Notes: generated by a model from the sequence alone, not told the origin. Counted from the stretch's first letter, positions 7,431-15,454 are shown. The stretch: 29,052 nucleotides of DNA from Streptomyces aureocirculatus (GCF_000720475.1 NZ_JOAP01000066.1:1-29052); one strand, 5' to 3'. Made by a program: numbers and translations.

Positions 7431-8639
7431 ATGTTCGACTCCGTACGCGACGACCTCGCCGCCACCCTCGACGAGATCCGCGCCGCCGGGCTGCACAAGC
7501 CCGAGCGCGTCATCGGCACCCCGCAGTCCGCGAAGGTCGCCGTCACCGCGGGGGGCCGCCCCGGCGAGGTGCTGAACTTCTGCGCGAACAACTACCTCGG
7601 CCTCGCCGACCACCCCGAGGTGATCGCCGCCGCCCACGAGGCACTCGACCGCTGGGGCTACGGCATGGCGTCCGTACGCTTCATCTGCGGCACCCAGGAG
7701 GTGCACAAGGAGCTGGAGGCGCGGCTCTCGGCGTTCCTCGGCCAGGAGGACACGATCCTCTACTCCTCCTGCTTCGACGCCAACGGCGGAGTCTTCGAGA
7801 CCCTCCTCGGCGCCGAGGACGCGGTCATCTCCGACGCCCTCAACCACGCCTCCATCATCGACGGCATCCGCCTCTCCAAGGCCCGCCGCTTCCGCTACGC
7901 CAACCGCGACATGGCCGACCTGGAGAAGCAGCTCAAGGAGGCCACCGAGGGCGGCGCCCGGCGCAAGCTGATCGTCACCGACGGCGTGTTCTCCATGGAC
8001 GGCTACGTCGCCCCGCTCGCCGACATCTGCGACCTCGCCGAGCGGTACGACGCCATGGTCATGGTCGACGACTCGCACGCCGTCGGCTTCGTCGGGCCCG
8101 GCGGCCGCGGCACCCCCGAGCTGCACGGCGTCATGGACCGCGTCGACATCATCACCGGCACGCTCGGCAAGGCCCTCGGCGGTGCCTCCGGCGGGTACGT
8201 CGCCGCGCGCGCCGAGATCGTCGCCCTGCTGCGCCAGCGCTCGCGCCCCTACCTGTTCTCCAACACCCTCGCCCCGGTCATCGCGGCCGCCTCGCTCAAG
8301 GTGATCGACCTCCTCGAATCGGCCGGTGAACTGCGCGAACGCCTTGCCGCGAACACCGCGCTCTTCCGGTCCCGGATGTCCGACGAGGGCTTCGACGTGC
8401 TGCCCGGCGACCATGCGATCGCGCCCGTCATGATCGGGGACGCGACGGTGGCTGGCCGCATGGCCGAACTGCTCCTCGACCGGGGTGTGTACGTGATCGG
8501 CTTCTCCTACCCCGTGGTTCCGCAGGGCCAGGCCCGCATCCGGGTCCAGCTCTCCGCCGCGCACTCCACGGCGGACGTGGACCGGGCGGTCGACGCGTTC
8601 GTCGCCGCGCGGGCCGAGCTGGAGTCCGCGGGCGCGTAG
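7431..8639 (+). CDS. kbl: Glycine C-acetyltransferase (2-amino-3-ketobutyrate CoA ligase)
   Basis: This 402-aa PLP-dependent alpha-oxoamine synthase cleaves 2-amino-3-ketobutyrate with CoA to glycine and acetyl-CoA. Key sites are [10 protein letters not shown] (about 49-58), [11 protein letters not shown] (86-96), [14 protein letters not shown] (134-147), VDDSHAVG (212-219, PLP-ring Asp213 and His216) and [13 protein letters not shown], with the Schiff-base lysine at Lys247. ATG 7431 has GAAGGA at 7418-7423. It follows tdh by 82 bp on the same strand, and the pair forms the standard threonine-degradation module. A perfect 7-bp hairpin (8678-8694) ends the transcript. Length is normal. Confidence 0.95.
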   Translation: MFDSVRDDLAATLDEIRAAGLHKPERVIGTPQSAKVAVTAGGRPGEVLNFCANNYLGLADHPEVIAAAHEALDRWGYGMASVRFICGTQEVHKELEARLSAFLGQEDTILYSSCFDANGGVFETLLGAEDAVISDALNHASIIDGIRLSKARRFRYANRDMADLEKQLKEATEGGARRKLIVTDGVFSMDGYVAPLADICDLAERYDAMVMVDDSHAVGFVGPGGRGTPELHGVMDRVDIITGTLGKALGGASGGYVAARAEIVALLRQRSRPYLFSNTLAPVIAAASLKVIDLLESAGELRERLAANTALFRSRMSDEGFDVLPGDHAIAPVMIGDATVAGRMAELLLDRGVYVIGFSYPVVPQGQARIRVQLSAAHSTADVDRAVDAFVAARAELESAGA

Positions 8640-8677
8640 CCCGCGCGGGGCGCCCCAGTCCCGCCCCTTCTCCGAAA

Positions 8678-8694
8678 CTGGGGCTCCGCCCCAG
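8678..8694 (+). terminator. Terminator hairpin after kbl
   Basis: CTGGGGC and GCCCCAG form a perfect 7-bp stem around a TCC loop, 38 bp after the kbl stop. It belongs to a common Streptomyces extragenic repeat type (ctgggg-ctccgccccag followed by gaacgccggagggg). Confidence 0.65.
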
Positions 8695-8776
8695 ACCCCG
8701 CTCCTCGAACGCCGGAGGGGCTGAATCTCTTCACCGGCGCGGGCAGAGATCAAACTGCGCAGGCTGAAGTTTTCAC

Positions 8777-8839
8777 CCCGCCCCGGGCAGTTTTCAGCCT
8801 GCCCCGGAGAGATTTGAGCCCGCCCCGGGGAGTTTTCAG
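8777..8839. repeat. 21-bp tandem repeat, three copies, in the kbl-lysR spacer
   Basis: Three consecutive 21-bp units occupy 8777-8797, 8798-8818 and 8819-8839. Each begins CCYGCCCCGG and ends in AGTTTTCAG or, in the middle unit, AGATTTGAG. Partial copies flank them (about 8759-8775 and 8840-8856). The last runs into CCTGTCCGGCGTTTGAGGA, a familiar Streptomyces extragenic repeat word. Together with the hairpins at 8678-8694 and 8886-8898 they fill most of the 292-bp spacer. Confidence 0.85.
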
Positions 8840-8885
8840 CCTGTCCGGCGTTTGAGGACGAGGCGCGGAGCGCCGATGGGGGCAA

Positions 8886-8898
8886 GGGGCGAAGCCCC
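8886..8898. terminator. Small GGGGC-GAA-GCCCC hairpin upstream of the LysR gene
   Basis: A perfect 5-bp GC stem with a GAA loop, ending 33 bp before the LysR start. It is part of the same extragenic repeat complex as the hairpin behind kbl. It may be only a repeat remnant rather than a working terminator. Confidence 0.35.
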
Positions 8899-8931
8899 AG
8901 GAGAGGGCGGGCGGGTGGGAGAATAGGCGGC

Positions 8932-9831
8932 ATGATCGAAGCTCGGCGGCTGCACATTCTGCGCGCGGTCGCAGACCACCGCACCGTCACAGCCGCCGCA
9001 GCCGCGCTGTACCTCACCCCCTCCGCCGTCTCCCAGCAGCTCACCGCCCTGGAGCAGGAGACGGGCCACCGCCTGGTGGAGCGCTCCGCGAGGGGAGTAC
9101 GCCTCACCCCCGCCGGTGAGATCCTGCTCGCCCACACGAACGCCGTCCTCGCCCAACTGGAGCGGGCGGAGGCCGAGCTGGCCGCGTACAGCTCCGGCGA
9201 GGCGGGCACGGTGACGCTCGCGTCCTTCGCCACCGGCATCGGACTCGTCGTCGCGCCCGCCCTCGCCCGGCTCGCCGAGACCGCGCCCGGCATCCGGGTC
9301 CGGGTCCAGGACGCCGAGGGCGACGCCAGCCTGCCGATGGTCCTGGACCGGCAGGTGGACGTCGCGGTGGCCGTGGAGTACCGGGGTGCCCCGGGGGCGG
9401 ACGACTCCCGGCTCACGCGGGTGGCCCTGTACGCGGAGCCGTTCGACGCGGTGCTGCCCGGGGGGCACCGCGCGGCAGGCAACGAGCGGGTGCCCCTCGC
9501 CGAGCTGGCCAAGGACCCGTGGATCGGCCCCTTCCCCGGCAACCCCTGCCACGACGTGGTCATGCTGGCCTGCGAACAGGCCGGGTTCCAGCCGGTCCTG
9601 GAGCACACCTCCGACGACTTCCGGGCGGTCGTCGCGCTGGCCGGGGCGGGCGTGGGCGTCGCCCTGGTGCCGAGGTCGGCGCTGCGGGGCATGGAGGTCA
9701 CCGGCGCCGTGGTGCGGCCCGTGGACGGCAACGCGCCCACACGGCGCGTCTTCGCGGCCGTACGGACCGGGGCCGAGGCCCATCCGCTCATCGCCCCCGT
9801 GCTCGGTGCGCTGGGGGAAGCGGCCGGGTAG
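8932..9831 (+). CDS. LysR-family transcriptional regulator
   Basis: This 299-aa protein opens with a LysR-type winged helix (MIEARRLHILRAVADHRTVTAAAAAL, then LTPSAVSQQLTALEQ and the wing RLVERSARGVRLTPAGE). A periplasmic-binding-like effector domain follows (residues about 90-295, with VTLASFATGIGLVVAPAL and AGAGVGVALVPRSAL). It probably binds an unknown small ligand and controls nearby genes. It lies downstream of tdh-kbl in the same direction and upstream of the NMT1-type binding protein, so either could be a target; threonine/glycine metabolism is my preferred guess from position. Only a loose purine stretch precedes ATG 8932, so translation could be weak or leaderless. Length is normal. 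Confidence 0.92.
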   Translation: MIEARRLHILRAVADHRTVTAAAAALYLTPSAVSQQLTALEQETGHRLVERSARGVRLTPAGEILLAHTNAVLAQLERAEAELAAYSSGEAGTVTLASFATGIGLVVAPALARLAETAPGIRVRVQDAEGDASLPMVLDRQVDVAVAVEYRGAPGADDSRLTRVALYAEPFDAVLPGGHRAAGNERVPLAELAKDPWIGPFPGNPCHDVVMLACEQAGFQPVLEHTSDDFRAVVALAGAGVGVALVPRSALRGMEVTGAVVRPVDGNAPTRRVFAAVRTGAEAHPLIAPVLGALGEAAG

Positions 9832-9915
9832 CGCCGGGCGTGCGGAGGCTGCGGCTGCGACTGCGCGGGCCCCGTGGGGCGCACGAGCCGCCCGCCGAAA
9901 CTTCGGAAAGATGTA

Positions 9916-9945
9916 TTGACCTTGTGGCCGGCGAGTCATTAGCGT
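9916..9945 (+). promoter_or_regulatory. Sigma-70-type (HrdB-like) promoter upstream of the NMT1 lipoprotein
   Basis: -35 TTGACC (9916-9921), 18-bp spacer, -10 TAGCGT (9940-9945). The predicted start falls near 9951, immediately before the operator at 9959-9972. The same -35, spacer length and operator spacing recur in front of the ThuA gene at 15425-15454, which supports this being real. Confidence 0.7.
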
Positions 9946-9958
9946 TGCGGGCGCTGAG

Positions 9959-9972
9959 AGAAAGCGCTTTCT
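9959..9972. promoter_or_regulatory. Perfect LacI-family-type operator AGAAAGCGCTTTCT
   Basis: A 14-bp perfect palindrome with a central CG, the classic LacI/GalR-family operator form in Streptomyces. It begins 13 bp after the -10 hexamer, so a bound repressor would sit on or just after the transcription start. It is the best copy of three in the window. Confidence 0.82.
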
Positions 9973-10015
9973 GAGTGACGTGAACGAATTTCGCCGACGT
10001 TCCGGGGAGTTCACC

Positions 10016-10180
10016 GTGAGTCAGCGCGTCCTGCCCTCCTCCGCCTCCGCGCCGGACACCGCGCCGGACACCGCGCCGGGCTCCGGTCCGAAACGGGCGG
10101 CGGGCGTCACCGAGCGCAGCCTGCCGGGCCTGCGGCAGCGCGTCGTCCCATGCAAGCGCCGCGCAGACACCGCATCCTGA
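10016..10180 (+). other. Possible small leader ORF or truncated gene start
   Basis: A GTG at 10016 is preceded by an excellent Shine-Dalgarno, GGGGAG at 10004-10009, spaced 6 nt. It opens a 54-codon frame (VSQRVLPSSASAPDTAPDTA and onward) ending at 10180, 30 bp inside the binding-protein gene in another frame. The peptide is Ala/Pro/Arg-rich, includes a 12-bp repeat (GCCGGACACCGC at 10051-10074) and matches no family I know. It could be a leader peptide, the severed 5' end of a gene formerly driven by this promoter, or chance. The binding protein's own ATG at 10150 has only a weak ribosome site, which makes coupling through this ORF conceivable. Confidence 0.35.
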
Positions 10181-11184
10181 CCGGTCTCCTCCCGCTGCTC
10201 CTGGTCTCCGTCACCGCGACGGCCTGCGGCGACGAGGACGACACCAGCGTAAGCGACTCCGGCAAGAAGCTGGACAAGGTGACGCTCACGCTCAACTGGT
10301 ACCCGTACGGCGAACACGCGCCGTTCTACTTCGGCAAGCAGCGGAAGATCTTCGAGAAGCACGGCATCGACCTGGAGATCAGGGCCGGGGCGGGCTCACA
10401 GAAGACCGTGCAGGCGACCGGCGCCGGGCGGACCGACTTCGGCTGGGCCGACACCCCGGCCGTCCTCGCCGGAGTCGACCAGGGCGTCAAGGTCAAGAGC
10501 CTCGGCGTCTACCTCCAGACCACGCCCGCGTCCGTGCAGTTCTTCGGCGCCGAGGACATCGCCTCGCCCGCCGACCTCCGGGGCAAGAGCGTGGCGGGCA
10601 CGGCGGGCGACGCGCTCACCAAGACCTTCCCCGTCTTCCTGGAGAAGAACGGCATGGAGCTCTCCGACGTCAAGGTCCAGAACACCGACCCGGCGGGAAA
10701 GATGGCCGCGGTGATCTCCGGCAGGACGGACGCGCTCCTCGGCTACGCCGGCGACCAGGGTCCGATCATGCAGAACAAGGCCAAGAAGGACGTCTCGTAC
10801 CTGCGCTTCTCCGAGCACGGCCTGAACTTCTACTCCAACGGTCTGATAGCGGGAACCAAGACCCTGCGGCGCGGCGGCGACCTGGCCAAGCGCATGGCGT
10901 CCGCGGTCAGCGAGTCCTGGGCCGCCGCAGCGAAGAGCCCGCAGTCCGCGGTCGCCGCGATGGACGGCGCCTCCGGGCAACTGCCGCCGCGGGAGGTGCT
11001 CTCGGAGCAGTTCAAGACCACGCTGACGCTGCTGCACACCGACGCCACGCGCGGCAAGGCCCCCGGCACGAACACGGAGGCCGACTGGAAGCAGACGATC
11101 GCCGTCTTCGCGGAAGCGGGCCTGGTCAAACAGCCGAAGCCGGTCGCCGACTACTGGGACGCGGCCAACGGGGTCAAGGGATGA
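10150..11184 (+). CDS. NMT1/THI5-type ABC transporter substrate-binding lipoprotein
   Basis: This 344-aa secreted lipoprotein has a basic N-terminus (MQAPRRHR), a hydrophobic core and the lipobox residues A-T-A-C with lipid-anchored Cys26. The mature part starts with the family signature [25 protein letters not shown] and then [21 protein letters not shown]. These are typical of NMT1/THI5-like binding proteins for thiamine precursors, nitrate, sulfonates or similar solutes; the ligand is not readable. ATG 10150 lacks a strong ribosome site. The stop overlaps the ATG of the ATPase gene by 4 bp (ATGA). The upstream promoter carries a LacI-type operator, unusual for this transporter class. No intact permease or ATPase partner is present. 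Confidence 0.9.
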   Translation: MQAPRRHRILTGLLPLLLVSVTATACGDEDDTSVSDSGKKLDKVTLTLNWYPYGEHAPFYFGKQRKIFEKHGIDLEIRAGAGSQKTVQATGAGRTDFGWADTPAVLAGVDQGVKVKSLGVYLQTTPASVQFFGAEDIASPADLRGKSVAGTAGDALTKTFPVFLEKNGMELSDVKVQNTDPAGKMAAVISGRTDALLGYAGDQGPIMQNKAKKDVSYLRFSEHGLNFYSNGLIAGTKTLRRGGDLAKRMASAVSESWAAAAKSPQSAVAAMDGASGQLPPREVLSEQFKTTLTLLHTDATRGKAPGTNTEADWKQTIAVFAEAGLVKQPKPVADYWDAANGVKG

Positions 11185-11789
11185 GCGCGGTGAAGGACAC
11201 GACACCGGACCGAAGGGACACGGTACCGGACCGTACGGATGCGGTACCGGACCGTACGGATGCGGTACCGGACCGTACGGATGCGGTACCGGACCGTACG
11301 AACGCGGTACCGGACCGTACGAACGCGGCACAGGGCCGTACGAACGCGGTACGGGATCGCGCACCGCAGGACGCGGCGAGCGCCGCGCCCGCCGTCCGCC
11401 TCGCCGACGTCGCCGTCCGCTTCCGCACCAGGAGGAAGGACGTGACGGCGCTCGACGGAGTCTCCCTCGACGTGGCGCGCGGTGAGTTCGTCGCGATCGT
11501 CGGGCCTTCGGGATGCGGCAAGTCCACGCTGCTCAAGCTGGTCGCGGGCCTGCTCGCGCCCGCCGCGGGCGAGACGGTGCTCGGCGGGGAGCCGGTGCGG
11601 GGGCCGCGGCGCGACATCGGGTACGTCTTCCAGCGGGCGGCGCTGCTCGACTGGCGCTCGGCCCGGCGCAACATCCTGCTCCAGGCGGAGATGCGCGGGC
11701 TGCCCGTGGCGGCGGCCCGCGCGCGAGCCGACGAACTGATCCGCACGACCGGCCTCGACGGCTTCGAGGACGCCTACCCGCACGTGGTA
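11181..11789 (+). pseudogene. Truncated ABC transporter ATP-binding protein
   Basis: The first 201 codons read as a nitrate/sulfonate/taurine-type ABC ATPase. Walker [10 protein letters not shown] is at residues 108-116, the Q-loop Gln151 lies in YVFQRAALLDW, and the helical region ends at GFEDAYPH. At this point the family continues with the LSGGQ-like signature, Walker B and H-loop, but here the sequence switches after position 11783 into DNA that is the 3' end of the convergent ThuA gene. The open frame runs on by chance across the antisense of that gene. Without the signature motif, Walker B and switch His, the product cannot work as an ATPase. Residues about 12-60 are a heptapeptide repeat not normal for the family. 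No permease follows. A deletion or rearrangement is the simplest reading; a misassembly would look the same. Confidence 0.85.
11221..11346. repeat. 21-bp tandem repeat encoding a heptapeptide
   Basis: Six 21-bp units, the first three identical, each start CGGTACCGGACCGTACG or a slight variant. In the ATPase frame they encode T-D/N-A-V-P-D-R repeats near the N-terminus. Later units diverge ([14 protein letters not shown]), as expected for an ageing array. Confidence 0.93.
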
Positions 11790-14700
11790 CTACGGGCTCC
11801 GTACCGTGATCCGGGCCGACCCCGTCGTCGTGTCGCCCTCGTTGTCCGTGACCGTCAGGCGCGCCGTGTAGGTGCCCGCGCGCGGGTAGGCGTGCTCGGC
11901 CGTGGGGCCCTCGGTGCCGCCGGGCTTGGAGTTGTCGCCGAAGTCCCAGTGGTAGGAGGCGGCCACGCGCCCGTCGGGCAGGCGTGGTGTGCCGGTCAGG
12001 CGGACGGTGAGCGGCGGCGCGCCGGCGTCCGGTGCGGCGGTCACCGTCACCCTGCCGGACGGGCTCTTCTCCACGCCGGGCCCGTTGAAGTGCAGCCAGT
12101 CCACGCTGAGCAGATCGGGCTTGTCCGCGGCCCACCGCGGGTTGGTGAAGACCGCGTACAGCTTCGTCGTGCCGTCGTGGCGGGCGAGGGGTGTGGTGGG
12201 GGAGACGAGGTTGCTCCAGCCGCCGGTGTTCGCCACCGTCACCTTGCCGAGCAGCACGCCGTCCGGGGCGCCCGCACGGAACTCGACGTCGCCACCGAGG
12301 CCGCCCGACGACGCGCCCACCGTCACCGAGTCCACGCCCTTGAGGTGCACCGGGTCGAAGGCCACCCAGTCGCCGTGCTCGATCTCGATGAGCCGCCTGC
12401 CGCCGGAGGCGTCCGTGCGGCTGCCCGTGTCCGCGCCGCCCTGCGCGCCGCCCGTCGTGGTGCGGTGCTCGGCCTCGCGCAGCGACGTCCGCAGCGTCAG
12501 CGCGTCCGAGCCGGTCAGCGCGGGCACGCCCGGCGCTCCCCGGTCCGTGTACTGGGCGGTGATGCCGTAGTACAGGTTCTGGCCGGGGCCGTGGCTGTCA
12601 CCGGTGTCCGTGACGATCTCGCCCGCGCAGCCGGTGTAATTGTCCAGCGGGTGCAGATGCGAGTCGTGGCCGAGCTGGGACTGGACGACGACCTTGGAGC
12701 AGTCGATCCTCCGGTCCTCGCGGTCGGTGACCTTCACCGTGAACGGGACGGTGTCGCCGAAGCTGAACATGCCGCCGTCGGGCGGCTGTTGCAGGGTCAC
12801 CGTGGGCCGGGTGTTGCCGACGGTGATCTCCCGCACGGCGAGACCGGTGAGCCCGCCGGGCCCTGTGACCTTCAGACGCGCGGTGAACCGGCCCTTGTCG
12901 GTGTACGTGTGCGTGGGGTGCGCGGCGGTCGAGTCGGTGGTGCCGTCGCCGTCGAAGTCCCAGGCGTACGTGACCGGCTTGCCGTTCGGCAGGCCCGAGC
13001 CCGCGCTGGAGAAGGTCACCTTCAGCGGCGCGCCGCCGTTGTCGGGCGTGGCGTCCGCCCGCGCGTCGGGCAGCCGCTCGTCGCCCACGTGGTCGATGCG
13101 GTAGATGCCCGCGCCCTCGTTGCTGCCGCCGCGCCCCGTGCCGCTGCCGAGCCCGAAGTCGATCACGTACAGGGCGCCGTCAGGACCGAAGTCGGCGTCG
13201 AAGGGCTGGTTCCACTTCATGTCGCCGAACACGGTGTTGATGGAGTGCAGGTCACCCGCCTCGGCGGACGGGAAGCGCGGGTCGGTGAAGTCCTGGTCCT
13301 TCTCCTGGAACGAGAACGTCTTGAACCACTGCCGCGTCAGTTCGTACGTGAGCCACTTGCCCTCGAAGTACTCGGGGAACTTGGTGCGGTACGGGTTGGC
13401 CGCGTCGTAGTCGTAGACCGGGCCGCTCATCGGGCCGCCGCCCCCGGTGCCGAGCTCGGGGAAGCGCTGGGACGCGGAGTACGCGTACCAGACGTCGGCG
13501 CCCCGCGCGGGCGGCAGGTCCCGCAGGCCGGTGTTGTTCGGCGAGTCGTTGACGAGCTTGCCGCAGTCGAATTCGGCGCCCGGCTTCTGCGCCGCGAAGT
13601 CGTAGTCGTGGAAGGGGGTGTTGTCGCCCACGCAGTACGGCCAGCCGTAGTTGCCCGCCTTCGTGATGCGGTTGAACTCCACCGTTCCCTCGGGGCCGCG
13701 GTCGGCCACGGCCTGGCGGGCGTCGGGCCCGTAGTCCGCGACGAGCAGCGCCCCGCTGACGGGGTCGGTGGTGATCCGGAAGGGATTGCGCAGGCCCATG
13801 GCGTAGACCTCGGACCGGGCCTTGTCGGTGCCCGGCGCGAAGAGGTTGCCGTCCGGGACGGAATACGTGCCGTCGTCCTTCGGTGTGATCCGCAGGACCT
13901 TGCCGCGCAGGTCATTGGTGTTGCCGGAGGTGGCCTGCGCGTCCCAGGCGCGCCGTCCGGGACGCTCGTCGACGGGGGTGAAGCCGTCGGACGCGAAGGG
14001 GTCGGTGTTGTCGCCCGTGGCGACGTACAGGTCGCCCTTCTTGTCGAAGGCGATCGAGCCCGCCATGTGCGAGTTGGCCCGGCCCTCGCCCCGCCACGTC
14101 GGCATCGTCAGGAGGCGCTTCTCGGAGGCCGGGTCGACCTTGCCGCCCGCCTCCGTTAACCGCGACAGGTTGAGGCGCTTGTCCGTCTTGTCCGAGTGCA
14201 GCAGATACAGCCAGTGGTTGTCGGTGAAGTCCGGGTCCAGGGCGAGGCCGAGAAGACCGTCGGACTGGCTCGTCATCTCCGGTGTGTAGGCGAAGTCGAG
14301 TGCCGTCGTGACCTGGAGCGTCTCCTGGTCGATCACCTTCAGTTCGCCGGTGCGCTGGATGAAGAACACCCGCCGGTCGGGCGCGACCGCCAGCTCGAAC
14401 GGGTCGGCGAGATCGCCGGTCGCCAGCGGTGTCCGCTGGAAGGCGCCCGTCTTCGTGGCCGTGCAGTCACCGGCCTTGGCGCCTGCCGCCCACTGGATGC
14501 CGCCGAGGAGGTGGCGCAGGAAGTCCTGCTCCGCGAACGCCGAGGCCGCGTGGCCGCCCGCCGTGTACCAGGAGCGTCCGCCGTCGTAGTTCTGACACCA
14601 CGACCACGGGTGGTCGACGCCCTCGTCGAGCCCCTCGACGCCGTCCCGGACCTTGATCTGCGCGAGGGTGTGCACCTTGCCCGTCGGATTGGCGCGCCAG

Positions 14701-15254
14701 TTGTACCACTCCTCGCTGCGCTCCCAGAGCTGCGGCAGGCCCTTGGTGGACGGGTGCGCCTGGTCGAGGACCTTCACCCGGCCCGTCTGCACCTGCGGAT
14801 GTTTGTCGAAGATCGCGCCGACCAGGCCCTCGTACCAGCCCCAGTCGCGCTCGCTGGCAGACGCCGCGTGCAGCCCGACCCAGCCACCGCCGCCGCGCAC
14901 GTACTTCTGCAGGGCCGCGCGCTGCCCGGCGTCGAGGAGGTCGCCGGACTCGGGCGTCGAGTTGGTGTTGTTGAAGACGACCGCCTGGAAACGCGCGAGG
15001 CGGTCGTCGCTGAACACCGCGGCGTCGTCGGTGGCCTCCACCTCGAAGCCGTGCTCGGCACCCAGCTTCTCGACGGCCTCGACGCCCGCGCGGATGGAGT
15101 CGTGCGGGAAGTTCGTGACCTTGGAGAAGACAAGGACACGGAAGGCGGCCGCCGCCTCCGCGCGCGGTGGGGAAGAGACACCGAGCCCGACGATCAGGGC
15201 GAGCAACGCCGTGACGACGAGCTGTGGGCGGAGAAGTCTTCGCGTGGAACTCAT
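11790..15254 (-). CDS. Secreted ThuA / glucose-sorbosone dehydrogenase / PKD / CBM6-like multidomain protein
   Basis: This 1154-aa exported protein has a signal peptide (residues 1-about 36, ending PRAEAAAA). A ThuA-like domain follows (38-255; FRVLVFSKVTNFPHDSI, GGGGWVGLHAASASE). Then comes a glucose/sorbosone-dehydrogenase beta-propeller (about 275-722; GLLGLALDPDF, LYVATGDNTDP, GLRNPFRI, GNYGWPYC), a PKD domain (about 730-815; YAWDFDGDG), an Ig-like linker, a CBM6-like domain (951-1058) and a second PKD domain (1065-1152; YHWDFGDN). It probably acts extracellularly on sugars, binding polysaccharide and oxidising sugar ends with a PQQ-like cofactor; the substrate is unknown. ATG 15254 has GGGAG about 6 nt upstream. 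An open extension to GTG 15392 is just the translated 15-bp repeat. The promoter carries a LacI-type operator. The stop at 11790 abuts the truncated ATPase. Confidence 0.9.
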   Translation of the reverse strand: MSSTRRLLRPQLVVTALLALIVGLGVSSPPRAEAAAAFRVLVFSKVTNFPHDSIRAGVEAVEKLGAEHGFEVEATDDAAVFSDDRLARFQAVVFNNTNSTPESGDLLDAGQRAALQKYVRGGGGWVGLHAASASERDWGWYEGLVGAIFDKHPQVQTGRVKVLDQAHPSTKGLPQLWERSEEWYNWRANPTGKVHTLAQIKVRDGVEGLDEGVDHPWSWCQNYDGGRSWYTAGGHAASAFAEQDFLRHLLGGIQWAAGAKAGDCTATKTGAFQRTPLATGDLADPFELAVAPDRRVFFIQRTGELKVIDQETLQVTTALDFAYTPEMTSQSDGLLGLALDPDFTDNHWLYLLHSDKTDKRLNLSRLTEAGGKVDPASEKRLLTMPTWRGEGRANSHMAGSIAFDKKGDLYVATGDNTDPFASDGFTPVDERPGRRAWDAQATSGNTNDLRGKVLRITPKDDGTYSVPDGNLFAPGTDKARSEVYAMGLRNPFRITTDPVSGALLVADYGPDARQAVADRGPEGTVEFNRITKAGNYGWPYCVGDNTPFHDYDFAAQKPGAEFDCGKLVNDSPNNTGLRDLPPARGADVWYAYSASQRFPELGTGGGGPMSGPVYDYDAANPYRTKFPEYFEGKWLTYELTRQWFKTFSFQEKDQDFTDPRFPSAEAGDLHSINTVFGDMKWNQPFDADFGPDGALYVIDFGLGSGTGRGGSNEGAGIYRIDHVGDERLPDARADATPDNGGAPLKVTFSSAGSGLPNGKPVTYAWDFDGDGTTDSTAAHPTHTYTDKGRFTARLKVTGPGGLTGLAVREITVGNTRPTVTLQQPPDGGMFSFGDTVPFTVKVTDREDRRIDCSKVVVQSQLGHDSHLHPLDNYTGCAGEIVTDTGDSHGPGQNLYYGITAQYTDRGAPGVPALTGSDALTLRTSLREAEHRTTTGGAQGGADTGSRTDASGGRRLIEIEHGDWVAFDPVHLKGVDSVTVGASSGGLGGDVEFRAGAPDGVLLGKVTVANTGGWSNLVSPTTPLARHDGTTKLYAVFTNPRWAADKPDLLSVDWLHFNGPGVEKSPSGRVTVTAAPDAGAPPLTVRLTGTPRLPDGRVAASYHWDFGDNSKPGGTEGPTAEHAYPRAGTYTARLTVTDNEGDTTTGSARITVRSP

Positions 15255-15318
15255 GGCGCTCCCTGGGCTTGGACGGCTGCCGGTCGCCGGGTGTGCGGTG
15301 AGTTGCGGGTGCGGCGCG

Positions 15319-15393
15319 CTGCTGGTCGACACGCTGCTGGTCGACACGCTGCTGGTCGACACGCTGCTGGTCGACACGCTGCTGGTCGACACG
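15319..15393. repeat. Five perfect 15-bp tandem repeats in the ThuA-gene leader
   Basis: The unit CTGCTGGTCGACACG is repeated exactly five times (15319-15333, 15334-15348, 15349-15363, 15364-15378, 15379-15393). It lies between the operator (15397-15410) and the ThuA-gene start (15254), so in the predicted 5' untranslated mRNA. Each unit holds the palindrome GTCGAC. The units are in frame with the downstream gene and would read Ser-Thr-Ser-Ser-Val, without a stop, though no ribosome site supports that. Confidence 0.96.
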
Positions 15394-15396
15394 CTG

Positions 15397-15410
15397 GGAA
15401 AGCGCTTACT
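15397..15410. promoter_or_regulatory. LacI-family-type operator upstream of the ThuA gene
   Basis: On the minus strand the site reads AGTAAGCGCTTTCC, matching 12 of 14 bases of AGAAAGCGCTTTCT. It begins 14 bp after the -10 hexamer of the promoter at 15425-15454, the same geometry as at 9959-9972. It sits 3 bp from the end of the 15-bp repeat array. Confidence 0.72.
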
Positions 15411-15424
15411 GCGTACGACTGTTC

Positions 15425-15454
15425 AGCGTAGGTTCTGCCGCACGGGAGGGTCAA
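15425..15454 (-). promoter_or_regulatory. Promoter of the ThuA / sugar dehydrogenase gene
   Basis: On the minus strand: -35 TTGACC (15454-15449), 18-bp spacer, -10 TACGCT (15430-15425). The operator follows 14 bp further on. The predicted leader to ATG 15254 is about 160 nt and contains the five 15-bp repeats. Confidence 0.7.

Noticed and set aside
11784..14159. Continuation of the ATPase frame to a 992-residue ORF
   Set aside because: After codon 201 it is the antisense of the ThuA gene, Val/Arg/Gly-rich and without motifs. It is open only because of high GC content.
15255..15392. N-terminal extension of the ThuA protein starting at GTG 15392
   Set aside because: It is the translated 15-bp repeat plus leader. 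It has no ribosome site and would bury the signal peptide; ATG 15254 has a good one.
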